Shown here piece by piece: positions 53,093-61,433 of a stretch of 64,000 nt of DNA. The notes beneath the pieces are model-generated. The model ran no database searches. It saw only the letters and a list, made by a program, of their open reading frames with translations, and was not told the origin of the DNA. Source of the DNA: Flavobacteria bacterium BBFL7 (GTDB taxonomy: Bacteria; Bacteroidota; Bacteroidia; Flavobacteriales; Flavobacteriaceae); NCBI GenBank assembly GCA_000153385.1, contig CH672374.1, forward strand, positions 1,304,544 to 1,368,543. The letters run 5' to 3'. Position 1 is the stretch's first letter. Every line of letters starts with the position of its first letter. A program made the translations under genes and the position numbers.

Positions 53093-54160
53093 ATGAGTCA
53101 TAATATAAAACCAGGAGTTGCTACAGGTAACCAAGTACAAGAAATTTTTAACCATGCCAAAGCTAATGGTTATGCCTTACCAGCCGTTAATGTGGTAGGA
53201 TCTAACACAGTTAACGCTGTTATGGAAACAGCTGCAGAGTTAAATTCACCAGTGATTATACAGTACTCAAATGGAGGAAGTGTTTTTAACGCTGGAAAAG
53301 GACTTAACAATGATGGCCATCGCGCTGCTATACTAGGTGGTATTGCTGGTGCAGAGCACGTACACAGACTTGCAGAAGCTTATGGTGCTACCGTAATCCT
53401 ACATACAGATCACTGTGCCAAGAAATTACTTCCTTGGATCGATGGACTATTAGATGCTAGTGAAGCACGCTTTCGCGAAAGCGGTAAATCACTATACTCT
53501 TCTCACATGATTGACCTTAGTGAAGAACCACTTGAAGAAAATATTGAAATTTGTAAAAGATATCTAGAACGCATGTCTAAAATGGACATGACTCTAGAAA
53601 TAGAATTAGGTATTACCGGTGGTGAAGAAGATGGTGTCGATAATAGTGATGTTGATGAATCAAAATTATACACTCAACCAGAAGAGGTAGCATATGCTTA
53701 TGAAGAGCTTAAGAAAGTAAGTGACCGCTTCACAATTGCAGCAGCATTTGGAAATGTACACGGTGTATATAAACCTGGTAATGTAAAATTAACTCCTAAG
53801 ATTTTAAAGAACTCTCAAGAGTATATTACTCAAAAATATGGCGTTGAACACAACCACATTGATTTTGTATTTCACGGTGGATCAGGTTCTACACTAGAAG
53901 AAATTAGAGAAGCAATAGGTTACGGTGTTGTAAAAATGAACATCGACACCGATTTACAATGGGCATTTGCTACAGGTGTAAAAGGATACATGGACACTAA
54001 CAATGATTATCTATTATCACAAATAGGGAATCCAACTGGTGCAGACGCTCCAAATAAAAAATATTATGATCCACGCAAATGGTTACGCGTAGGTGAAGAA
54101 AGTTTTAAAGCTCGCTTAAAAGCAGCCTTTGAAGACTTAAACAACATCAACACATTATAG
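53093..54160 (+). CDS. fbaA: Class II fructose-bisphosphate aldolase
   Basis: Zinc-dependent glycolytic aldolase, 355 residues, of the E. coli FbaA type. The zinc ligands and catalytic residues are visible in ILHTDHCAKKLLPWIDGLLD, LEIELGITGGEEDGVDNS, FGNVHGVYKPGNVKL and DFVFHGGSGS. The palindrome encodes ARFRESGK in the loop before SSHMIDLSEE. It aligns one-for-one with EKHFAATGK in E. coli, so no extra residues are added. A terminator follows. Confidence 0.97.
   Translation: MSHNIKPGVATGNQVQEIFNHAKANGYALPAVNVVGSNTVNAVMETAAELNSPVIIQYSNGGSVFNAGKGLNNDGHRAAILGGIAGAEHVHRLAEAYGATVILHTDHCAKKLLPWIDGLLDASEARFRESGKSLYSSHMIDLSEEPLEENIEICKRYLERMSKMDMTLEIELGITGGEEDGVDNSDVDESKLYTQPEEVAYAYEELKKVSDRFTIAAAFGNVHGVYKPGNVKLTPKILKNSQEYITQKYGVEHNHIDFVFHGGSGSTLEEIREAIGYGVVKMNIDTDLQWAFATGVKGYMDTNNDYLLSQIGNPTGADAPNKKYYDPRKWLRVGEESFKARLKAAFEDLNNINTL
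53471..53480. repeat. Palindromic repeat core (inside fbaA)
   Basis: A complete 14-mer, read as R-F-R-E-S at a surface loop of the aldolase. Confidence 0.92.
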
Positions 54161-54169
54161 AACAACCCG

Positions 54170-54205
54170 AGCATTTAAATTATAGATGATTTAAATGCTT
54201 TTTTT
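54170..54205 (+). terminator. fbaA terminator
   Basis: AGCATTTAAAT (54170-54180) pairs with ATTTAAATGCT (54189-54199) and is followed by T7. It ends 13 nt before the accD ATG. Confidence 0.88.
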
Positions 54206-54217
54206 ATGGAAAAAGAT

Positions 54218-55078
54218 ATGGCTTGGTTTAAAAGAGATAAAAAAGGAATCACTACGCCTACTGAGGCAAAGAAAGATACACCTAAAGGTCTGTGGTATAA
54301 ATCACCGACTGGTAAAATTGTAGACGCAGAGCAATTAAAGAATAATTACTATGTAAGTCCAGAAGATGGATACCACGTGCGCATAGGTAGTAATGAATAT
54401 TTTGAAATCCTTTTTGACGATAATAAGTTCAAAGAACTTAATGCAAAAATGACTTCAAAGGATCCATTAAAATTTGAGGACTCAAAAAAATATGTGGATC
54501 GTCTAGAAGACGCTAAGAAAAAATCAGGTTTAAAAGATGCTGTAAGAACGGCAGTTGGTAAATCTGGTGGACATGATCTTGTTGTGGCCTGTATGGATTT
54601 TGGATTCATAGGTGGATCCATGGGTAGTGTTGTAGGAGAAAAAATCGCTCGTGCGGCAGACTATTCTTTAAAAAACAACATACCATTTATGATCATATCA
54701 AAGTCTGGTGGCGCACGTATGATGGAAGCAGCATTATCATTAATGCAACTAGCAAAAACTAGTTCCAAACTCGCACAACTGGCAGATGCAGGAATACCTT
54801 ATGTATCACTTTGTACAGACCCTACTACTGGTGGTACCACAGCATCATTTGCGATGTTAGGTGATATCAATATAGGAGAACCTGGAGCACTAATCGCATT
54901 TGCAGGTCCACGTGTAGTAAGAGACACCACTGGTAAAGAATTACCAGAAGGTTTTCAAACTGCAGAGTTCTTATTAGAAAAAGGATTCCTAGACTTTATC
55001 GTGCCTAGACATGAGTTGAAAGAAAAAGTGAATCTTTACTTGAACTTGATTCTTAATAGAGAGGTACCAATCGTTTAG
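54218..55078 (+). CDS. accD: Acetyl-CoA carboxylase carboxyltransferase beta subunit, zinc ribbon cysteines absent
   Basis: AccD transfers the carboxyl group from biotin to acetyl-CoA, making malonyl-CoA with AccA. The CT core is normal: [22 protein letters not shown] and [21 protein letters not shown]. The N-terminal region aligns with the C-P-x-C zinc ribbon of E. coli, but the four cysteines are gone ([10 protein letters not shown] and [13 protein letters not shown]). The start is the ATG at 54218 (MAWFKRD); an upstream ATG at 54206 lies next to the terminator. The length, 286 residues, is near normal. Confidence 0.93.
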   Translation: MAWFKRDKKGITTPTEAKKDTPKGLWYKSPTGKIVDAEQLKNNYYVSPEDGYHVRIGSNEYFEILFDDNKFKELNAKMTSKDPLKFEDSKKYVDRLEDAKKKSGLKDAVRTAVGKSGGHDLVVACMDFGFIGGSMGSVVGEKIARAADYSLKNNIPFMIISKSGGARMMEAALSLMQLAKTSSKLAQLADAGIPYVSLCTDPTTGGTTASFAMLGDINIGEPGALIAFAGPRVVRDTTGKELPEGFQTAEFLLEKGFLDFIVPRHELKEKVNLYLNLILNREVPIV

Positions 55079-55098
55079 TACTGAAAATTTAAATTTAT

Positions 55099-55132
55099 AA
55101 AACGCCTGTAATTTTAATTTACAGGCGTTTTT
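55099..55132 (+). terminator. accD terminator
   Basis: AAAACGCCTGTAA (55099-55111) pairs with TTACAGGCGTTTT (55119-55131). Confidence 0.92.
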
Positions 55133-55156
55133 AATTTAAAGATATTTATAGAGTAA

Positions 55157-55183
55157 TTGAATTTAATTAAAAGTGTATCTTTG
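55157..55183 (+). promoter_or_regulatory. rpsO promoter
   Basis: TTG (55157-55159), 16 nt, then TATCTTTG (55176-55183). The predicted leader of about 70 nt is longer than elsewhere in the window and could hold S15 autoregulation, but I see no defined pseudoknot. Confidence 0.65.
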
Positions 55184-55261
55184 CAGCCACTTTAAGAAAA
55201 AGTCTTATCGTGAAGTCAGATCATCTGACGTACATAATATTCATTATAAAATAATTTTGGC

Positions 55262-55531
55262 ATGTATTTAGCTCCAGAAAAAAAAGCAGAGATTTTCGCA
55301 AAGTACGGAAAAGACGCAAACGACACAGGTAACACTGATGCGCAAATCGCATTATTCACTTACCGTATTAACTATTTAACAGGACACCTTAAAAACAACC
55401 GTCACGACTACAATACAGAGCGTAGTCTAGTGAAACTGGTAGGTAAAAGACGTTCTCTTCTTGATTACAAAATGAAGAAAGATATCGTTGCTTATCGTGA
55501 GTTGATTAAGGACTTAGGTATTAGAAAGTAA
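55262..55531 (+). CDS. rpsO: 30S ribosomal protein S15
   Basis: An 89-residue S15 with the family blocks TGNTDAQIALFTYRINYLTGHLKNNRHDYNTERSLVKLVGKRRSLLDY. It binds 16S rRNA h20-h22. It is followed by a strong terminator and then pnp, the rpsO-pnp order known in many bacteria. Confidence 0.97.
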   Translation: MYLAPEKKAEIFAKYGKDANDTGNTDAQIALFTYRINYLTGHLKNNRHDYNTERSLVKLVGKRRSLLDYKMKKDIVAYRELIKDLGIRK

Positions 55532-55537
55532 AGAATT

Positions 55538-55560
55538 GGGGACCTTGTGTCCCCTTTTTT
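55538..55560 (+). terminator. rpsO terminator
   Basis: GGGGAC (55538-55543) pairs with GTCCCC (55549-55554) around CTTGT, followed by T6. Confidence 0.92.
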
Positions 55561-55596
55561 ATTTTATATAAATAGGAGAGCTTATCTCTATTCCGC

Positions 55597-55606
55597 TTTC
55601 GCGAAA
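55597..55606. repeat. Palindromic repeat core (intergenic, rpsO / pnp)
   Basis: A complete 14-mer about 100 nt before the pnp start. Confidence 0.9.
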
Positions 55607-55706
55607 GCAGAATTAAAACAAATCATCGCGACATTACAAAAGCTGGTTTCTCACAAAGTAAACGCCTTCTCTACTCACAACTTGAGATTAACGTTTAACT
55701 ATATTT

Positions 55707-57953
55707 ATGAAACCACAAGTTTTTAAACAAGTGATTAAAATGGCTAATGGGCCAGATATCACTATCGAAACTGGAGCGCTTGCAAAACAAGCACATGGAT
55801 CTGTTGTGATCACATGTGGTAAAGCAATGCTTCTAGGAACTGTAGTGTCCAGCTACAAATCAACTGGACTAGATTTTCTTCCACTTACTGTTGATTACCG
55901 TGAGAAATTTGCCGCTGCCGGTAAATATCCAGGTGGATTCTTCAAGCGTGAGGCACGTCCTAATGATGGAGAAGTACTTACCATGCGTTTAGTAGACCGT
56001 GTATTACGTCCATTATTCCCTAAAGATTACCATGCAGAAGTTCAGGTAATGATTCAGTTAATGTCTCATGACCCAGAAGTAATGCCAGACGCTATGGCTG
56101 GACTTGCTGCCAGTGCTGCAATACAATTATCTGATTTACCATTTGAATGTGCTATATCTGAAGTACGTGTTGCACGTGTAGATGGTGAGTTTGTAATCAA
56201 CCCTAGTTATGCACAATTAGAAGCTGCAGACTTAGAGATGATGATCGGTGCTAGTGCAGACTCTGTAATGATGGTAGAAGGTGAAATGGAAGAGATCTCT
56301 GAAGAAGAAATGATCGCTGCCATTAAAGCCGCTCACGAAGCTATTAAAGATCAATGTGCTGCTCAAATCGCTCTTGCTGAACAAGTAGGTAAAAAAGAAG
56401 TACGTGAGTACGAAGGAGAAAAAGAAGATGCAGATATTGAAGCTAAGGTTGCAGAATTAGCTTACCAAAAAGTGTACGATGTTGCTCAAAAAGGAAGTGC
56501 AAAGCACGAACGTAGCGCAGCATTCTCTGAAATTAAAGAAGAAATCAAAGCAACTTTCTCAGAAGAAGATCAAGCTGAAAATGGAGATCTAATCTCTAAA
56601 TATTTCAACAAGACACACAAAAAGGCAGTACGTGACGTATTGTTAAATGAAGGAATCCGTCTCGATGGTCGTAAAACTACAGACATACGTGATATATGGT
56701 GTGAGGTAGATTACCTTCCATCTACACACGGTAGTGCCATTTTCTCTCGTGGAGAAACTCAAGCACTTGCAACAGTAACCTTAGGAACTTCGAGAGATGC
56801 AAATGTTATAGACATGGCATCACAAGAAGGAGAAGAGCGTTTCTACTTACATTACAACTTCCCACCATTCTCAACTGGAGAAGCTCGCCCATTACGTGGA
56901 ACTTCGAGAAGAGAAATAGGACATGGTAACTTGGCTCAACGTGCCTTAAAAAACATGCTACCAGAAGATCTTCCTTACACAGTAAGAGTAGTATCTGAAG
57001 TATTAGAATCTAACGGTTCATCTTCTATGGCAACGGTTTGTGCAGGTACTATGGCTATGATGGATGCAGGTCTACCTATGAAAAAACCAGTTTCTGGTAT
57101 CGCAATGGGATTGATTACAGATGGTGATAAATATGCTGTACTTTCTGATATCTTAGGTGATGAAGATCACTTAGGAGACATGGACTTTAAAGTTACAGGT
57201 ACAGAAGATGGTATCACAGCTTGTCAAATGGATATTAAAGTAAAAGGTCTTTCTTATGAAATCCTAACTAATGCATTGATGCAAGCACGTGATGGACGTA
57301 TGCACATTCTAGGTAAGTTGACTGATACGATTGCGGCACCAGCTGCAGATGTTAAGCCACATGCACCTAAGATGGAATCTATGGAAATCGAAGGAAAGTA
57401 CATAGGTGCTGTAATAGGACCTGGAGGAAAAGTAATCCAAGAAATGCAAAAAGAAACCGAGACCGTTATTAACATCAAAGAAGATGGTGAAATGGGTATC
57501 ATTGAAATTGCAGGTACTGATCGTGCTAAAATTGAAGCTGCTTTAGAAAAAATTAGCAATATTATTTTTGAACCAGTAGTAGGCAGCGTTTACGAAGTAA
57601 AAGTTGTAAAAATGCTTGACTTTGGAGCAGTGGTAGAATTCAAGCCTGGAAAAGAAACTTTGCTTCACGTAAGTGAATTTGATTACAAGCGTATAGAAGA
57701 TCCATCTACAGTTCTTAAAGTAGGAGATGTACTAGATGTGAAGTATATGGGCGTAGATCCACGTACTAAAAAGCAAAAAGTATCTCGTAAAGAATGTATG
57801 CCAAAACCAGAAGGTTGGGTAGAGCGTCCACCACGCCAGCGTGACGACCGTCGTTCTAACGACCGTCGTGGTCCACGCCGTGATGACCGTAAGAGAGATG
57901 ATCGCCCACGTCGTGATAATGATAGTTCTTCTAAGAGTAAGTCTGAGGAGTAA
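55707..57953 (+). CDS. pnp: Polynucleotide phosphorylase
   Basis: 3'-5' phosphorolytic exoribonuclease of the degradosome. Two RNase PH domains (about 5-235 and 325-545), the second with [17 protein letters not shown], flank an alpha domain. The KH domain has [17 protein letters not shown] and the S1 domain has [20 protein letters not shown]. The 748-residue protein ends in an Arg/Asp-rich low-complexity tail (about 707-748) of RRDD/RDDR units and Ser/Lys. The start is the ATG at 55707. A terminator follows. Confidence 0.97.
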   Translation: MKPQVFKQVIKMANGPDITIETGALAKQAHGSVVITCGKAMLLGTVVSSYKSTGLDFLPLTVDYREKFAAAGKYPGGFFKREARPNDGEVLTMRLVDRVLRPLFPKDYHAEVQVMIQLMSHDPEVMPDAMAGLAASAAIQLSDLPFECAISEVRVARVDGEFVINPSYAQLEAADLEMMIGASADSVMMVEGEMEEISEEEMIAAIKAAHEAIKDQCAAQIALAEQVGKKEVREYEGEKEDADIEAKVAELAYQKVYDVAQKGSAKHERSAAFSEIKEEIKATFSEEDQAENGDLISKYFNKTHKKAVRDVLLNEGIRLDGRKTTDIRDIWCEVDYLPSTHGSAIFSRGETQALATVTLGTSRDANVIDMASQEGEERFYLHYNFPPFSTGEARPLRGTSRREIGHGNLAQRALKNMLPEDLPYTVRVVSEVLESNGSSSMATVCAGTMAMMDAGLPMKKPVSGIAMGLITDGDKYAVLSDILGDEDHLGDMDFKVTGTEDGITACQMDIKVKGLSYEILTNALMQARDGRMHILGKLTDTIAAPAADVKPHAPKMESMEIEGKYIGAVIGPGGKVIQEMQKETETVINIKEDGEMGIIEIAGTDRAKIEAALEKISNIIFEPVVGSVYEVKVVKMLDFGAVVEFKPGKETLLHVSEFDYKRIEDPSTVLKVGDVLDVKYMGVDPRTKKQKVSRKECMPKPEGWVERPPRQRDDRRSNDRRGPRRDDRKRDDRPRRDNDSSSKSKSEE

Positions 57954-57975
57954 ATTCTTCTTACTTTATAAGTTT

Positions 57976-58012
57976 AAAATGCCTGTTGAGATTTCAAGAG
58001 GCATTTTTTTTA
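57976..58012 (+). terminator. pnp terminator
   Basis: AAAATGCCT (57976-57984) pairs with AGGCATTTT (57999-58007) and is followed by a T-run. Confidence 0.88.
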
Positions 58013-58027
58013 AAAAAAATAGTAATA

Positions 58028-58300
58028 TTAACAAAGAATATGCCATTTTCTATAATATTTTATCGCTTTTATATAATCTTTAGTTTCAGGAAAACGATTT
58101 TGTAATTTCTTTTTGAACTTCTTTACCATCCAAAAATAATAACAAATACCAACACCTATCGTTGCAACAAACATTGGTATCGAATCACCGTAAGAAAACC
58201 TTAAAACAATCCAGATAATTAAGGAAATATAAAGAGGCAATGTAATTGTTAATAACGCTTGATTTCTTGTTTTTTTGTCCATCGCTAAATCTTTTAACAT
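58028..58300 (-). CDS. Small two-helix membrane protein
   Basis: A 90-residue protein with two hydrophobic helices (about 16-35 and 40-60), a positively charged C-terminal half (KKFKKKLQ) and no recognised domain. The ATG at 58300 overlaps the upstream lipoprotein stop by 7 bp. An internal ATG at 58282 (MDKKTRN) is also plausible. The gene is AT-rich. It is coupled to the Cys-rich lipoprotein gene and may serve it (export, anchoring or immunity), but this is inference. Confidence 0.6.
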   Translation of the reverse strand: MLKDLAMDKKTRNQALLTITLPLYISLIIWIVLRFSYGDSIPMFVATIGVGICYYFWMVKKFKKKLQNRFPETKDYIKAIKYYRKWHILC

Positions 58301-58920
58301 TTTTTACATTCTACCGAACATACACCAACATCAAAACATTTATCCTCACCTCTACATGCATTAGTTCCTGTCTCAATTATATAATCACAATGATCAGCTA
58401 AAGAGTCTACAACGAGATACACTACCAGAACAACACATGGAGGACATGCCATAGTTTGATAAGATCCAGCACTATTAAAAGAACCTATTGCTCTTATATC
58501 ATCCAAGTAATTACTTATATTACTATAACCTGAATTGAAAACGAAATGCTCTTTAGTCACGTTATTAAATGTTGCATTGAAAGAATCTAAACTTGAATTT
58601 TCTTCAATAGTAATATCATACGGGAGGTTTTCACTAGAAAGAGAAATCGATCCATCCGGCTGATTAATCACGTTTATTAAGCCAATTGATTCGGAAAGAA
58701 ATATTCCCGTTCCCTCTTCAATGATAAAATTAGGATTTGAATAATTCTCATTAAAAACATATGATCTATTATTATTGGTGAAAGTGAGATTTCCAGTTGT
58801 GATTTTTAATTCAGAATTAAGCGATACTCTTTCATTATTTACATCTTCCTTACTGCAAGAATTCAATATTGAACAAAATCCTAAAAATAGAAATGGTAAA
58901 AATTTAAAATACTTTTTCAT
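58294..58920 (-). CDS. Lipoprotein with a cysteine-rich C-terminal tail
   Basis: A 208-residue protein with lipobox LNSC (Cys22), a beta-rich middle with several N-rich strands, and a C-terminal segment of 50 residues that carries eight cysteines (159, 162, 178, 189, 195, 201, 205, 208), including a CPPC and a hydrophobic stretch VVLVVYLVV. Eight cysteines in an exported tail suggest four disulfides or metal binding. I do not recognise the family. It may be an accessory gene, since it sits with a small membrane protein between core genes pnp and rpe. Confidence 0.65.
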   Translation of the reverse strand: MKKYFKFLPFLFLGFCSILNSCSKEDVNNERVSLNSELKITTGNLTFTNNNRSYVFNENYSNPNFIIEEGTGIFLSESIGLINVINQPDGSISLSSENLPYDITIEENSSLDSFNATFNNVTKEHFVFNSGYSNISNYLDDIRAIGSFNSAGSYQTMACPPCVVLVVYLVVDSLADHCDYIIETGTNACRGEDKCFDVGVCSVECKKC

Positions 58921-59223
58921 TTTAATAAATTTAATATGTAACGCCTACTCTTAACGTTTTTCGGCTTACCTAGTTTTTAGGGGATTTTCATTGAGATTTG
59001 CAAATCTTGTACAAATCAAAAAAAAAAAAACATTCGTAGTCAAGCTGTTAAGAACTCATTAATAGGCTTTTTGCATATTTTTAACTCCGTTGTAAATATT
59101 ATATTTAATAAAGATTCAAATACTTTATTCTTACAATTAAACGTATTGAACTTTCTTTATAATCAGCCTGATTTTGCTTACTATTCAACAAGCAATTAAT
59201 CTGAAAAACTCATCACAAAAACC
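58921..59223. other. AT-rich intergenic region
   Basis: About 300 nt with no ORF. It includes a perfect 14-bp palindrome AGATTTGCAAATCT (58994-59007) and a run of twelve or more A residues at about 59018-59030. It may hold the promoter of the Cys-rich lipoprotein gene, but no full consensus box was found on the minus strand. Confidence 0.4.
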
Positions 59224-59231
59224 TAAATTTG
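59224..59231 (+). promoter_or_regulatory. -7 box of rpe
   Basis: TAAATTTG, 21 nt before the ATG at 59253. Confidence 0.55.
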
Positions 59232-59252
59232 CAAAACCTTAAAACACACAAG

Positions 59253-59918
59253 ATGTCTAAACTTATCGCACCATCAGTACTTGCCGCAGATTTTGCTAAC
59301 CTACAACGTGATGTAGAAATGATCAATCGTTCTGAGGCTGACTGGTTTCACATTGATATTATGGACGGTGTTTTTGTTCCTAATATTTCTTTTGGAATGC
59401 CGGTTTTAAGAGATATCGCAAAGCACGCGACCAAAACTATTGATTGTCATTTAATGATTGTAGATCCTGACCGTTATGTAAAGACCTTTGCAGATTTAGG
59501 TTGTGATATTCTAACAGTACATTATGAAGCTTGTACGCATTTACATAGAACGCTACAGTTAATTAAATCTCATGGAATGAAGGCTGGTGTAGCGTTAAAT
59601 CCGCATACGAGTGTTCACTTATTAAGTGATGTGATACAAGATATAGATATGGTATGCTTGATGAGTGTGAATCCAGGTTTCGGTGGTCAAAGTTTTATTG
59701 AGAACACCTATGATAAGATTACACAACTTAAAAAAATCATAGACTTTAAAGGCTGTGATACTCTTATAGAAATAGATGGTGGTGTTACGGATAAAAATGC
59801 AAAACAACTTGTAGATGCTGGTGCAGATGTGCTAGTAGCAGGTAGTTATGTGTTTAAATCAAGTGATCAAGTGGCTACCATAGCTGGACTTAAAAGCATG
59901 GTTAATCCTGCCATCTAG
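59253..59918 (+). CDS. rpe: Ribulose-phosphate 3-epimerase
   Basis: TIM-barrel enzyme of the pentose phosphate pathway, 221 residues. The metal and catalytic blocks are HIDIMDGVFVPNISFG, IDCHLMI, MSVNPGFGGQSFI and EIDGGV. The start is the ATG at 59253 (MSKLIAPS). An in-frame TTG at 59229 belongs to the promoter box. Confidence 0.97.
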   Translation: MSKLIAPSVLAADFANLQRDVEMINRSEADWFHIDIMDGVFVPNISFGMPVLRDIAKHATKTIDCHLMIVDPDRYVKTFADLGCDILTVHYEACTHLHRTLQLIKSHGMKAGVALNPHTSVHLLSDVIQDIDMVCLMSVNPGFGGQSFIENTYDKITQLKKIIDFKGCDTLIEIDGGVTDKNAKQLVDAGADVLVAGSYVFKSSDQVATIAGLKSMVNPAI

Positions 59919-59953
59919 AGTAATGATATCGACTAACATCGACTTATATATTA

Positions 59954-60937
59954 ATGGATAGCAAAATCATTTATGATGTTATAATTATAGGTGCTGGTCC
60001 TATAGGTTTAGCCTGTGGACTAGAGGCACAAAAAGCTGGTTTACGCTATCTTATTATAGAAAAGGGCGCACTGGTAAACTCGCTATATCATTATCCAGTA
60101 AACATGAATTTTTTCTCGACTAGTGAAAAGCTGGAAATTGATGAAGTTCCGTTTATATCCAAAGAGTCCAAACCTAGTAAACAAGAATCGTTAGAATATT
60201 ATCGTCGTATAGCAACATCTAAAAAGCTAGAGATACGCCTTTATGAAAAAGTAATGGCTGTTACTAAAGACGTAGAGTTTAAGATCAAGACCTCAAAAGA
60301 TGAATATCTAAGCAAGCATATCATCATCGCAACTGGCTTTTATGACATCCCAGTAAAATTAAATATACCTGGAGAAGACCTAGATAAATTAAACCATTAT
60401 TACCACGATCCACACGCATATGCGTTTTTAGAAACAGTAGTTATAGGTGCCAGTAACAGTGCAGTAGATGCCGCATTAGAAATTTACAGAAAAGGAGGAA
60501 AAGTCACCATGATTGTACGTGGAGATCAGATAGGTGATCGAGTTAAATATTGGGTGCGCCCAGATATTATTAACCGTATTGAGGAAGGCAGTATTAAAGC
60601 ACATTTTAATGCAGCACTTACACGTATTGATGAAACCACTGTTACCTTTACAAAAGATGGAGAAACTCATACAATTGCAAACGATCAAGTACTAGCCCTT
60701 ACCGGTTACCAACCTAACTTTGAGTTTTTAAAATCCATGGGGATACAGCTTTCTGGACCTCATAAAATTCCAGTATATGATTCCCATACTATGGAAACTA
60801 ATGTAAAAGGTATTTATCTAGCTGGTGTTATATGCGGTGGACTGGAGACTCATAAATGGTTTATAGAGAACAGTCGCGTGCATGCACCGCAGATTATAAG
60901 CTCTATAGTACAGAGAGATAAGAAGACATCAGTTTAA
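59954..60937 (+). CDS. ypdA: YpdA-like FAD/NAD(P) disulfide reductase
   Basis: A 327-residue thioredoxin-reductase-like flavoprotein without a CxxC site. FAD fold GAGPIGLACG (about 13-22), NADPH fold VIGASNSAVDAALEIYRKGGKVTMIVRG and the C-terminal LTGYQPNFEFL and GIYLAGVICGG blocks suit the YpdA family (bacillithiol disulfide reductase in Firmicutes). Many Bacteroidota also have bacillithiol-like genes, but no bsh genes are in this window. It overlaps the convergent DUF1801 gene by 4 bp. Confidence 0.85.
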   Translation: MDSKIIYDVIIIGAGPIGLACGLEAQKAGLRYLIIEKGALVNSLYHYPVNMNFFSTSEKLEIDEVPFISKESKPSKQESLEYYRRIATSKKLEIRLYEKVMAVTKDVEFKIKTSKDEYLSKHIIIATGFYDIPVKLNIPGEDLDKLNHYYHDPHAYAFLETVVIGASNSAVDAALEIYRKGGKVTMIVRGDQIGDRVKYWVRPDIINRIEEGSIKAHFNAALTRIDETTVTFTKDGETHTIANDQVLALTGYQPNFEFLKSMGIQLSGPHKIPVYDSHTMETNVKGIYLAGVICGGLETHKWFIENSRVHAPQIISSIVQRDKKTSV

Positions 60938-61344
60938 GGATAACGTTCTTTATTAATTATTATACTTTCTTTCAAAACAACTCTTAGTTTATCTTCACTG
61001 ATATCGCTCAATTTATTGATATAAATGCATGATTTACCAAGTTTCACTTTGCCTAAATCGGCCTTTTTCTTATCGAGCTGCTCATTATAAGCCGTTGCAT
61101 AGATGCTTATATTTTTAGATCTAGGAGCAAAACCTATAATAAAAAAATCGCCTTCTCTACCTGTTTCGTATTTATAATGATAGGTTCCTACACCTATCAT
61201 ATCACCCCACATTCTAGCTTTTTCTCCCATTACATCTTCCATGATTTCCAATAATCGTAAACAGTCCTGACGTTTCTGTTGAGGTTCTATAGTGTTTAAA
61301 TAAGTAACTACTGGTTCATTGTTAGGTTGCGTTTTATTAACCAT
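60934..61344 (-). CDS. DUF1801 domain protein
   Basis: About 136 residues from the ATG at 61344. The YdhG-like DUF1801 fold is indicated by GEKARMWGDMIGVGTYHYKYETGREGDFFIIGFAPRSKNISIYA and LGKVKLGKSCIYINKLSDI. Function is unknown. ATGs upstream (61365) would add residues without family support. It ends inside the ypdA stop region. Confidence 0.85.
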   Translation of the reverse strand: MVNKTQPNNEPVVTYLNTIEPQQKRQDCLRLLEIMEDVMGEKARMWGDMIGVGTYHYKYETGREGDFFIIGFAPRSKNISIYATAYNEQLDKKKADLGKVKLGKSCIYINKLSDISEDKLRVVLKESIIINKERYP

Positions 61345-61406
61345 AATATCAGATTTTTTATTCAAAAAGCTTTATTAAGATATTGCTTTACCTTAAATAT
61401 AAACGC

Positions 61407-61416
61407 TTTCGCGAAA
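61407..61416. repeat. Palindromic repeat core (intergenic, DUF1801 / polyferredoxin)
   Basis: A complete 14-mer with flanking CGC/GCG, 18 nt downstream of the Fe-S protein stop codon. Confidence 0.9.
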
Positions 61417-61433
61417 GCGAAATACTCATGACC

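Noticed and set aside
59018-59030. Long A-run in the rpe upstream region
   Set aside because: This is a plain homopolymer in an AT-rich gap, not linked to a hairpin on either strand; no call beyond the intergenic note.
2259-61416. Palindromic copies taken as a mobile MITE or insertion family
   Set aside because: The units are too short (14-22 bp), have no flanking target duplications that I can see, and in several proteins occupy positions that align without a gap.
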